A DNA stretch of 5,314 bases, taken from contig JAJXYP010000092.1 of NCBI GenBank assembly GCA_021780545.1, positions 1 to 5,314 of the forward strand, written 5' to 3'. The stretch is from a bacterium (lineage in GTDB: Bacteria > Patescibacteriota > Minisyncoccia > UBA6257 > 2-01-FULL-56-20). The position numbers and the translations under genes were made by a program. Below are positions 1 through 5,314 of the stretch, in pieces; position 1 is the first letter of the stretch, and every line of letters starts with the position of its first letter. The notes under the pieces are model-generated. The model worked only from the letters and a program-made list of their open reading frames with translations, had not been told where the DNA came from and did not search any database.

Positions 1-150
1 TACATCATCGCCGGCGCAATCGCCCTCTTCGTATTGATCGGCTATCTGCAGAAGAAATTCGGCGAGAACTGGGAACGGAGCATCGGCGGGGGAAATGGCG
101 CCAGAGGCAGCAGCACGGAAACAAACGGGGGCTCCGGCGGCGATGCGTAA
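1..150 (+). CDS. 3' end of an unidentified membrane-anchored protein (partial)
   Basis: Frame 1 is open from the window edge to a TAA at 148-150, giving the last 49 residues of a protein whose start lies outside the window. Residues 2-16 of the fragment (IIAGAIALFVLIGYL) form a convincing hydrophobic membrane helix. It is followed by a short charged stretch (QKKFGENWERS) and then a Gly/Ser/Asn/Thr-rich, probably disordered tail. The charged residues just after the helix (QKKF) suggest a cytoplasmic C-terminus by the positive-inside rule. It could be the last helix of a multi-pass protein such as a polysaccharide flippase or polymerase, which would suit the neighbourhood, or a single-pass anchor; the fragment cannot decide. 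It converges with the glycosidase gene across a 13-bp gap. No family is recognised. Confidence 0.6.
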   Translation, partial: YIIAGAIALFVLIGYLQKKFGENWERSIGGGNGARGSSTETNGGSGGDA

Positions 151-163
151 CGATACCGGTACT

Positions 164-1435
164 TCATAGCCACCCAAGCCTCCGCAGCTTTCGGTAAACG
201 CCAAGGTAGCCGGCAAGCGATCCCATGAAATGCGACGGCACGTGGTATCGCCCCGACCGTGGCGCCTCCGGGCGGTCGGGATGAATAATTTCATACGCAC
301 CCCCGGCGGCACGGAACATGCCCGCAATCCGCACAAAATCAGCGACTGCGTCCGTCCGATAGCGGGCGCGAACCGCATCGTCCGGATGCTCCGTCCCGAT
401 TTTTATTTTCACGTATACGTTCTGAAGCGTAACCCACGGCCAGACGAAATAGTTATGGTACTCGCCGTTTCGAAAGAAAAACCGGTGCGCCCAGAACACC
501 TGCTTCGCGGAATACGGCGGATCAAAATTCACGAGCCCCGTCGGCCGGGCCACCCGCCGCGCGAGCGCCTCTTCCGTGAGGACCGCTTCCGCCGCGTCAA
601 AAATATAGAGCGCACCGAAAACCGACGCGACCGTGTCGAGCCGATCGAAGCCTTCTTCCGCGCGGATGTACCCCTCGGGCGTCCGGAACGTCCGCCGGAT
701 GCCATCCGCGACGCGCCGGAAGTCCGTCCGGTACCGCTCGGCTTCAGCAACCGCGCCGACATCCTCGGCAATATCGCCCAGTCCGCGAAGCGCCTGAGCC
801 CACCAGACGTTGACGCCTCCCAGAACGCCGCGCCGCCGGATCGTATCCGCCCAATCGGCATTGTCGGACCGGACCACTATCAATCCGTCCTCCGGGCGTG
901 ATTTGCCGGAAAAAAATTCCGCCGCTTTCGCGAGCTGTCCAAAATGGCTGCGGGCGAACCGCCGCCCCTCGGGTGACGTTCCAAAAAATTCCCTGACCGC
1001 GATGAGAACGACCGGTATGGTATCCTCGCCTCCCCCGAAATCCTGATTCTCGTACACCGGCCGCTCGCTCCGGCCGCGAAGGCCGCCTTCGATCAAGCGG
1101 AAGGCGCCCCGGGAGAACCGGCGCAGGCCCGGCATGAACTTGAGCATCTCATACTCACGCTCGACACGGTACGGCAGCATGCCGTCCGGCCGCTGGTACC
1201 GAAAAATCGTATCGAGCGAATGCGCCACCGCTTCCGGCCGCACATGCGAGAAATAATGGCCGGCGGCGTGGGCGAAATCGCGGGCCCAAACCTGCTCGCT
1301 GTAATTATCCTTCGGGTGCGCCGACGGCGTGATGCCGAATCCCGGCCGGTGATGCCGCAAAAGGCGCTCTTCGAAATCTTCGATGGTCTCGAAAATGAAG
1401 GTTTGATCTGTTGAATCAAAACCGGAGAGGTCCAT
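164..1435 (-). CDS. Cytoplasmic six-hairpin glycosidase, amylo-alpha-1,6-glucosidase/GH63/GH100/GH133-like
   Basis: This 423-residue protein has the look of an (alpha/alpha)6-barrel glycosidase acting on an alpha-glucan or oligosaccharide. Visible motifs in order are: VWARDFAHAAGHYF (49-62), matching the W-x-RD substrate-binding motif of debranching and invertase-like enzymes; RPDGMLP (82-88); DNADWADT (191-198), like the D-x-x-W-x-D segment that holds the acid catalyst, followed by GGVNVWWAQAL (206-216); NGEYHNYFVWPW (323-334), a typical NGxYHN...WPW element; and AYEIIHPD (380-387), where E382 is a candidate catalytic base. There is no signal peptide or membrane helix, so it probably acts in the cytoplasm. 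The length fits a catalytic domain without the N-terminal domain of full debranching enzymes. The ATG has no Shine-Dalgarno sequence but lies 8 nt after a perfect TATAAT, which supports this start. Family-level substrate is unknown; invertase-like or glucosidase activity are alternatives. Confidence 0.78.
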   Translation of the reverse strand: MDLSGFDSTDQTFIFETIEDFEERLLRHHRPGFGITPSAHPKDNYSEQVWARDFAHAAGHYFSHVRPEAVAHSLDTIFRYQRPDGMLPYRVEREYEMLKFMPGLRRFSRGAFRLIEGGLRGRSERPVYENQDFGGGEDTIPVVLIAVREFFGTSPEGRRFARSHFGQLAKAAEFFSGKSRPEDGLIVVRSDNADWADTIRRRGVLGGVNVWWAQALRGLGDIAEDVGAVAEAERYRTDFRRVADGIRRTFRTPEGYIRAEEGFDRLDTVASVFGALYIFDAAEAVLTEEALARRVARPTGLVNFDPPYSAKQVFWAHRFFFRNGEYHNYFVWPWVTLQNVYVKIKIGTEHPDDAVRARYRTDAVADFVRIAGMFRAAGGAYEIIHPDRPEAPRSGRYHVPSHFMGSLAGYLGVYRKLRRLGWL

Positions 1436-1443
1436 ATACGGCC

Positions 1444-1472
1444 ATTATACGCATGGTTGCCGCGCTTGAGAA
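1444..1472 (-). promoter_or_regulatory. Sigma70-type promoter of the glycosidase gene, apparently leaderless
   Basis: Read on the minus strand, TTCTCA (1472-1467, 4 of 6 matches to TTGACA) is followed by a 17-nt spacer and a perfect TATAAT (1449-1444). Eight nucleotides (GGCCGTAT) separate the -10 box from the glycosidase ATG. The usual start point, 7 nt after the -10 box, would be the A two bases before the ATG, so the mRNA would have almost no 5' leader. The -35 box coincides with that of the opposite promoter. Confidence 0.65.
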
Positions 1473-1495
1473 AGGTGCCTATTTCGCGGTACAGT
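1466..1495 (+). promoter_or_regulatory. Sigma70-type promoter of the GT4 gene, apparently leaderless
   Basis: TTGAGA (1466-1471, 5 of 6 matches to TTGACA) is followed by an 18-nt spacer and TACAGT (1490-1495, 4 of 6 matches to TATAAT). Exactly 8 nt (AAGCCCAT) separate the -10 box from the GT4 ATG, the same distance as on the other strand. There is no purine-rich ribosome binding site. A short inverted repeat, CCGCG (1460-1464) and CGCGG (1485-1489), brackets the spacer and could be an operator, though its 5-bp arms are weak evidence. Confidence 0.55.
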
Positions 1496-1503
1496 AAGCC
1501 CAT

Positions 1504-2760
1504 ATGCGCATCGCCATCTTTTCGGATAACTTTTACCCGGAACTTTCGGGTATTTCCGACTCCGTAATCGGGCTCGCAAAAGAACTTACTGAGCGCGGGC
1601 ACGATATCCATTTTTACGCGCCGCGCTATTCGAGCGCCGACTTCGCAAAATCAAATCTGCCGGCGGAGGAAATAAACCTCGGCGCCCGGGTCAGCGTTAC
1701 CCGCTACGCTTCCTTCTTTTTCGGCTCCGGATCCGGCCAGGGGCGCGCCGTCATTCCGACTGGTCTCCGCTGGATCGGCGCCACCCGACGATTCCATCCA
1801 GACGTCATTCACACGCAGACCTTCTTCGGCACCGGCATTGAAGCGCTCGCCGCAAGCCGGGCGCTCGGCATTCCCCTTGTCGGCACCAACCATACCGCCA
1901 TCAAAAACTTTCTCATTTATAATCCGATAAAAACGCGATGGATGGATGCTGCTATCGTCAAGTACGTCAACTGGTACTACGAACGCTGCGATACCGTTAC
2001 CGCGCCGTCGCGTTCGGTTTTCGCCGAAATGGAAGAATCGGGGTTCCGGAAAGAAGGCATCGCGCTTTCGAACCCGATAGACACCGAGCGGTTCCGACCG
2101 CTCTCCGACGATCGTCCCGCGATCCGCGAACGGTTCGGCATCGGCGATCACGCGATCATCCACGCCGGCCGCCTCGCCAAGGAACGGAGCATCGACGTCA
2201 TGATCCGGGCGCTGCCGATCGTCAAAAAATCGGTGCCGGACGCCCAGCTGGTATTTTCCGGACGCGGCGCGGATGAACCGGCATTCCGCCGGCTCGCGGC
2301 GGAATTGGGCGTCGCCGAATCCGTCGTTTTCCTCGGCTTCCTGCCGGCCGAACAACTCGTCGAGGCATACAATGCCGGGCGGGTTTTTGCGATCACAAGC
2401 ACGTCGGACACCCAAAGCATGGTGACGATGCAGGCGATGGCCTGCGGCATTCCCGTCGTCGGCGTCCGGGCGCGGGCGCTGCCGGAATATATCACGCCGG
2501 AAACCGGCTTCATCGTCGAACCCGGCGATCCTGCGGCGCTTGCCGAAAAAATCGTCCTGCTCCTCGAAAATCCAGCGCTTGCCGAACAGCTCGGCGAAGG
2601 CGGCCGCCGTTCCGCCCTCCAATTTTCACCGCCGAAAATCGCCGACCGCTGGGAAGCAATCTACCGCGAAGCGATTGAGCGGCGAAGCGGACGCGAAGAC
2701 GGCGGGGAAAGCGGCGGCGCCGACAAACGCAAAAAGGAAGGTATAATGAAACATACATGA
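1504..2760 (+). CDS. GT4-family (GT-B fold) glycosyltransferase
   Basis: This 418-residue protein probably transfers a sugar from a nucleotide donor to a lipid-linked or glycan acceptor at the cytoplasmic face of the membrane. The N-terminal half has MRIAIFSDNFYPELSG (1-16) with the loop-and-helix typical of GT4 enzymes, HPDVIHTQT (98-106) and GTNHT (127-131). The C-terminal donor domain has the AGRLAKERSID phosphate-binding loop (221-231, R223 and R228), FLGFLP (276-281), and the segment SDTQSMVTMQAMACGIPVVG (301-320). In most relatives that last segment carries the EX7E motif; here it is D302...Q310. Residues 394-418 are a hydrophilic Gly/Lys/Arg/Glu-rich tail beyond the normal fold. No membrane segment is seen. 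It overlaps the GT2 gene by ATGA (2757-2760). The start is favoured because the protein begins exactly at the conserved first beta strand. Lipid glucosyltransferase or mannosyltransferase activity are both possible. Confidence 0.92.
   Translation: MRIAIFSDNFYPELSGISDSVIGLAKELTERGHDIHFYAPRYSSADFAKSNLPAEEINLGARVSVTRYASFFFGSGSGQGRAVIPTGLRWIGATRRFHPDVIHTQTFFGTGIEALAASRALGIPLVGTNHTAIKNFLIYNPIKTRWMDAAIVKYVNWYYERCDTVTAPSRSVFAEMEESGFRKEGIALSNPIDTERFRPLSDDRPAIRERFGIGDHAIIHAGRLAKERSIDVMIRALPIVKKSVPDAQLVFSGRGADEPAFRRLAAELGVAESVVFLGFLPAEQLVEAYNAGRVFAITSTSDTQSMVTMQAMACGIPVVGVRARALPEYITPETGFIVEPGDPAALAEKIVLLLENPALAEQLGEGGRRSALQFSPPKIADRWEAIYREAIERRSGREDGGESGGADKRKKEGIMKHT
2720..2747 (+). promoter_or_regulatory. 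Possible internal leaderless promoter for the GT2 gene
   Basis: Inside the last codons of the GT4 gene, CCGACA (2720-2725, 4 of 6 matches to TTGACA) is followed by a 16-nt spacer and a perfect TATAAT (2742-2747). The GT2 ATG begins 9 nt later. GGAAGG at 2736-2741 resembles a Shine-Dalgarno sequence but lies 15 nt from this ATG, too far for normal use. It is 4 nt from an in-frame GT4 methionine codon at 2746 that would yield only four residues. The match is notable in GC-rich DNA but could be chance. Confidence 0.42.
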
Positions 2761-3677
2761 GGATCAGCTTCGTCATCCCCGCTTATAACGAGCAGGATTA
2801 TATTGTCGACTGCCTCGACGCCATTGTGAGCCAGAAACAGGGGCTTTCGCCGGAAGCGGCGGCCGGCGTCGAAATCATCGTGGTCAATAACGCCTCAACC
2901 GACCGGACCGCCGACGTCGTCAAAGCGTTTGCCGAACGCCACCCGGGAAGCGGCATCACGCTCGTCGACGAAAAAGAAAAGGGCATCGTCCGCGCGCGCC
3001 GCGCCGGACTCCTGGTCGCGAAAGGCGAACTCATCGCGAACGTGGACGCGGACACCCGCATCACGCGGGGCTGGATCAGCCGCGTGCTGCGCGAATTCGC
3101 GCGCGATCCGAAACTCGTAGCCCTCTCGGGGCCGTTCATCTATTACGACGCGCCCGCCCGCGTCCGCTTCTTCACCCGCCTCTTCTATTTCATCGGCTTC
3201 GGCTTCTACCTCATCAACCGCTTCGTGTTCCGCATCGGATCGATGCTCCAGGGCGGTAATTTCGTCGTCCGCCGCGACGCAATCGAAAAAATCGGCGGCT
3301 ATGACACCAGCCTGAGTTTTTACGGCGAGGACACCGACGTCGCGCGGCGGCTCAACCGCATCGGCCACGTCAAATTCACTTTCCGGCTGCCTGCGCTCTC
3401 CTCGGGCAGGCGTCTCGCGAAAGAAGGCGGGCTTACAACCGGCCTCCGGTACGCCATCAATTATGCCTGGATCACCCTCTTTAAAAAACCGTTCACCCGC
3501 GACTACATCGACATCCGGCTCCAGAACAATAAAAGCGTCGTCTACGCGCCGATGAACCGCGCCAAGGAATGGGTCATCGGCGCCGTCATCGTCGTCCTCG
3601 TCGTCGCCGTTTTTGCCGCTGCCGCCTGGATCGTCTATAACGTTGCCGTTACGGGAACCGTCGACATTTTCCGGTAA
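2757..3677 (+). CDS. GT2-family (GT-A fold) glycosyltransferase with C-terminal membrane anchor
   Basis: This 306-residue enzyme is expected to add a sugar from a nucleotide donor, facing the cytoplasm. The opening MRISFVIPAYNEQDYI (1-16) is the classic GT2 beginning. NNASTDRT (44-51, D49) is the nucleotide-binding motif and DAD (97-99) the metal-binding DXD motif. QGGNFVVRRDA (165-175) is the acceptor-side loop and YGEDTDVARRL (189-199) contains the ED pair that includes the probable catalytic base. An aromatic hydrophobic stretch at 138-158 may lie on the membrane. Residues 272-296 are a single strong transmembrane helix, leaving a tail of about ten residues. The length is normal for the family. 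The ATG overlaps the GT4 stop, which suggests translational coupling, and it may also have its own promoter. The sugar specificity cannot be read from the sequence. Confidence 0.93.
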   Translation: MRISFVIPAYNEQDYIVDCLDAIVSQKQGLSPEAAAGVEIIVVNNASTDRTADVVKAFAERHPGSGITLVDEKEKGIVRARRAGLLVAKGELIANVDADTRITRGWISRVLREFARDPKLVALSGPFIYYDAPARVRFFTRLFYFIGFGFYLINRFVFRIGSMLQGGNFVVRRDAIEKIGGYDTSLSFYGEDTDVARRLNRIGHVKFTFRLPALSSGRRLAKEGGLTTGLRYAINYAWITLFKKPFTRDYIDIRLQNNKSVVYAPMNRAKEWVIGAVIVVLVVAVFAAAAWIVYNVAVTGTVDIFR

Positions 3678-3722
3678 CGCCGCACAACCCATCCATCCTT
3701 CATCACTCATCCCTCCGCCCTC
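3678..3722 (+). other. G-poor spacer before the sugar transferase gene, no Shine-Dalgarno
   Basis: These 45 nt contain only three G residues and are dominated by C, T and A, with CATCC-like repetition (ATCCATCC at 3691-3698, then ATCACTCATCCC). There is no purine-rich ribosome binding site, no TATAAT-like box at a leaderless distance and no terminator hairpin, so co-transcription with the GT2 gene is likely. CACTCATC (3704-3711) recurs in the next spacer. Confidence 0.5.
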
Positions 3723-5051
3723 ATGCCTAACCGCGCAAAAACCATCCTCCTCGTCGTCGGCGATATCGCCATCCTCTACCTGTCGCTTTTCCTCATGCTC
3801 GGCATCCGGTACGGCGCCGGCTGGTACGAGGCATTCACCCGGTTTCACGCCATCCCGTTCGGCGTCATCTTCATCCTCTGGCTGCTCGTCTTCTTCATCG
3901 CGGGGCTCTACGACCTGCGCCGCCTCCACAATAACCTCGACTTTATCAAAACGCTCTGGCTCGCCGTCGCGACAAGCGCCATCCTCTCCGGCCTCGTTTT
4001 CTACGCCGTCCCCTATTTTGGCATCGCGCCAAAAACCAATCTCGCCATTTTCGTTGTCATCTTCGGCGTTATCGGAACCCTGTGGCGGCGCGGATTCAAC
4101 CGCGCCAGCTCCTCGGGTGAAGCGCCAAACCGCGTCCTTCTCATCGGCAATGGTCCAGCCGACGAAGTGGCGGCGGCTATCGCGGAAAACGCCCAGCTCG
4201 GCTACACCGTCGCGGCGCGGATCAAGGAAGCAGCCGCCCTCGCGGCACCCGGCGCCATCCGCGACACCGTAAACCGGCACAGCATCACCTGCGTCGTCGT
4301 CCCCCGCTCCCTCAAGCGGGAGGGGCATTTGCCGGCGACGCTCTACCAGCTCTTCGCGGACGGCGTCCAGGTTTTCGACCTCCCGAATTTTTCCGAAATC
4401 ATCATGCGTAAAGTCCCACTCTCCGACCTCGAAGAAACCTGGTTCCTTGAAAACATCGAGGGGGCAGCGCGGTTCTACGATCCCCTAAAGCGCGCCTTCG
4501 AGTTCGTACTCGCCATCGCGATCGGCATCGCGCTACTGCCCTTCGAAATCCTGATCGCCATCGCGGTTAAGCTTACTTCTCCGGGACCCGTCATCTACCG
4601 CCAGGTCCGCGTCGGTAAGAACGGACGGCTCTTCACGCTCTATAAATTCCGGACCATGCGGAACGACGCCGAGCGCCATGGCGCCCAGTGGGCCGCGAAA
4701 GGCGATCCGCGCGTGACTCCTCTCGGCCGGATCCTCCGGATATCGCACCTCGACGAACTGCCGCAGCTCCTCAATATTCTGCGCGGCGAGCTTTCGTTCG
4801 TCGGCCCCCGGCCGGAGCGGCCCGAGTTCGTGGGCAAGCTGAAAGAGCAGATCCCCTATTATGAAACACGCCTCCTCGTGAAGCCCGGCGTGACCGGCTG
4901 GGCGCAGATTAATCATCGCGCCGACCTCGACCTCGAAGACGTCAAACAGAAATTGCAGTATGATATATATTATCTGAAGAATCGTTCTCTCGTACTCGAT
5001 CTCGCCATCGTCGCAAAAACCATCAAGTCGATTTTCGCGACGCCGCAATAA
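3723..5051 (+). CDS. Polyprenyl-phosphate sugar-1-phosphate transferase (WbaP/WcaJ-like initiating enzyme)
   Basis: This 442-residue membrane enzyme is expected to start glycan assembly by moving a sugar-1-phosphate from a nucleotide sugar to undecaprenyl phosphate. Four hydrophobic helices lie at about 7-28, 44-62, 76-97 and 105-121, followed by a Rossmann-like region at about 137-220 (RVLLIGNGPADE), the usual long form of the family. The catalytic domain begins with a hydrophobic segment at 258-282, then SPGPVIYRQVRVGKNG (286-301), YKFRTMRNDAE (307-317), HLDELPQLLNIL (342-353) with the key D344-E345 pair, GELSFVGPRPERPEF (355-369) and KPGVTGWAQIN (387-397). All expected residues are present and the length is normal. 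The ATG is the first possible start after the in-frame GT2 stop: none of the 15 codons between is ATG, GTG or TTG. Donor sugar (glucose, galactose or an N-acetyl sugar) is undetermined. Confidence 0.95.
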   Translation: MPNRAKTILLVVGDIAILYLSLFLMLGIRYGAGWYEAFTRFHAIPFGVIFILWLLVFFIAGLYDLRRLHNNLDFIKTLWLAVATSAILSGLVFYAVPYFGIAPKTNLAIFVVIFGVIGTLWRRGFNRASSSGEAPNRVLLIGNGPADEVAAAIAENAQLGYTVAARIKEAAALAAPGAIRDTVNRHSITCVVVPRSLKREGHLPATLYQLFADGVQVFDLPNFSEIIMRKVPLSDLEETWFLENIEGAARFYDPLKRAFEFVLAIAIGIALLPFEILIAIAVKLTSPGPVIYRQVRVGKNGRLFTLYKFRTMRNDAERHGAQWAAKGDPRVTPLGRILRISHLDELPQLLNILRGELSFVGPRPERPEFVGKLKEQIPYYETRLLVKPGVTGWAQINHRADLDLEDVKQKLQYDIYYLKNRSLVLDLAIVAKTIKSIFATPQ

Positions 5052-5084
5052 ACCATTATCGCCCACAGCCACTCATCGCTTCCC
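5052..5084 (+). other. G-poor spacer before the epimerase gene, no Shine-Dalgarno
   Basis: This 33-nt gap holds three G residues and no purine-rich ribosome binding site. It shares CACTCATC (5070-5077) with the preceding spacer, here 7 nt before the start codon rather than 11. No -10 box at a suitable distance and no terminator are seen, so the epimerase is probably read from the same transcript. Confidence 0.45.
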
Positions 5085-5314
5085 ATGAAAATAATCGTTA
5101 CCGGCGGAGCCGGATTCATCGCATCGCATGTCGCCGACGAATATATCAAAGCGGGCCACCGCGTCGTGATAGTAGACAACCTTCTAACCGGCTTCCGGAA
5201 GAATCTCAATCCGAAAGCAAAATTCTATAAGGCGGACATTAAAGATCGCGCCACCATGGATCGCATTTTTAAGAAAGAACGGCCAGAGGTCCTGAATCAT
5301 CATGCGGCAATTGC
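5085..5314 (+). CDS. NAD-dependent sugar-nucleotide epimerase, GalE-like (5' part only)
   Basis: The 76 visible residues are the N-terminal Rossmann half of an extended short-chain dehydrogenase, probably a UDP-sugar 4-epimerase or a related dehydratase that supplies a sugar nucleotide to the glycosyltransferases. VTGGAGFIAS (5-14) is the NAD-binding loop; the usual third glycine is alanine (A13), a variant I recall in some epimerases. VDNLLTGFRKNL (30-41) has the acidic residue D31 that normally binds the adenine ribose and favours NAD. KADIKD (49-54) is the next conserved strand end, and NHHAA (71-75) is the active-site-side motif. The catalytic YxxxK lies beyond the window, so the exact reaction is open. 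The visible part has about 49% GC by hand count (112 of 230), lower than upstream genes. Confidence 0.9.
   Translation, partial: MKIIVTGGAGFIASHVADEYIKAGHRVVIVDNLLTGFRKNLNPKAKFYKADIKDRATMDRIFKKERPEVLNHHAAI

Noticed and set aside
151..163. TACCGGTA palindrome (154-161) in the gap between the convergent genes, considered as a bidirectional terminator
   Set aside because: The 8-bp palindrome has no loop and no T-tract on either side, and is too short to support a terminator call.
230..901. A 223-codon + strand frame opposite the glycosidase gene
   Set aside because: The minus-strand reading has conserved glycosidase motifs and a good promoter. The + strand product is Arg/Pro-rich with no motif.
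1651..2622. A 323-codon open frame on the minus strand opposite the GT4 gene
   Set aside because: The GT4 reading has all the expected motifs. The antisense translation shows none and has no plausible start context.
2736..2748. GGAAGG followed 4 nt later by ATG, considered as the start of a small separate gene
   Set aside because: This ATG is in frame with the GT4 gene and reaches its stop after four codons (MKHT), so it is just the end of the GT4 protein.
3575..3632. GTC/GCC-rich repetitive DNA, considered as a tandem repeat
   Set aside because: It encodes the Val/Ala-rich transmembrane helix of the GT2 enzyme; preferred C-ending codons explain the pattern.
4303..4320. A hairpin CCCGCT/AGCGGG with a 6-nt loop, considered as a terminator or attenuator
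   Set aside because: It lies in the middle of the sugar transferase coding sequence, no T-run follows, and the bases are explained by the codons for PRSLKRE.
2895..4328. A long open frame of 477 codons on the minus strand, spanning the GT2 and sugar transferase genes
   Set aside because: It lies opposite two genes with clear family motifs and spans the gap between them. Its translation is a low-complexity Asp/Glu/Ala/Gly-rich product with no recognisable fold, as expected opposite GC-rich genes with C-rich third positions.

Overview
The window looks like part of a bacterial surface-polysaccharide or glycan-assembly locus. It has high GC (about 60-65% in stretches counted by hand), C-rich third codon positions and dense packing. 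On the + strand run a GT4 glycosyltransferase, a GT2 glycosyltransferase with a C-terminal membrane anchor, a WbaP/WcaJ-type polyprenyl-phosphate sugar-1-phosphate transferase, and the start of a GalE-like sugar-nucleotide epimerase. A cytoplasmic six-hairpin glycosidase (amylo-1,6-glucosidase/GH63/GH100/GH133-like) is transcribed divergently. The host is not certain. The protein styles, compact layout and lack of Shine-Dalgarno sequences remind me of the Patescibacteria/CPR (Parcubacteria-like), but that is an inference. The promoter geometry (an AT-rich box about 8 nt before the ATG, not about 26 nt) argues for a bacterium rather than an archaeon.

Layout: 1-150 is the 3' end of an unidentified membrane-anchored gene (+). 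It converges with the glycosidase gene (164-1435, -) across a 13-bp gap. Positions 1436-1503 form a compact divergent control region with two back-to-back promoters whose -35 boxes lie on the same TTGAGAA heptamer. Each has 8 nt between the -10 box and the ATG, so both genes appear to be leaderless. The GT4 gene (1504-2760) overlaps the GT2 gene (2757-3677) by ATGA, and a further -35/-10 pair with a perfect TATAAT sits inside the end of the GT4 gene, 9 nt before the GT2 ATG. The sugar transferase (3723-5051) and epimerase (5085 to the window end) follow after 45- and 33-nt spacers that are G-poor and carry no Shine-Dalgarno sequence.

Working model: the sugar-1-phosphate transferase starts a glycan on a polyprenyl-phosphate lipid, the GT4 and GT2 enzymes extend it, and the epimerase supplies a sugar nucleotide. 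The divergent glycosidase may trim or recycle a glucan or oligosaccharide, or belong to storage metabolism. All enzyme assignments come from motifs read by eye; donor and acceptor sugars cannot be told from sequence alone. The most unusual signals are the symmetric leaderless divergent promoter, the promoter hidden in the GT4 tail, and the DX7Q version of the normal EX7E donor-binding motif in the GT4 enzyme. I see no RNA genes, mobile elements, CRISPR arrays or convincing terminators.
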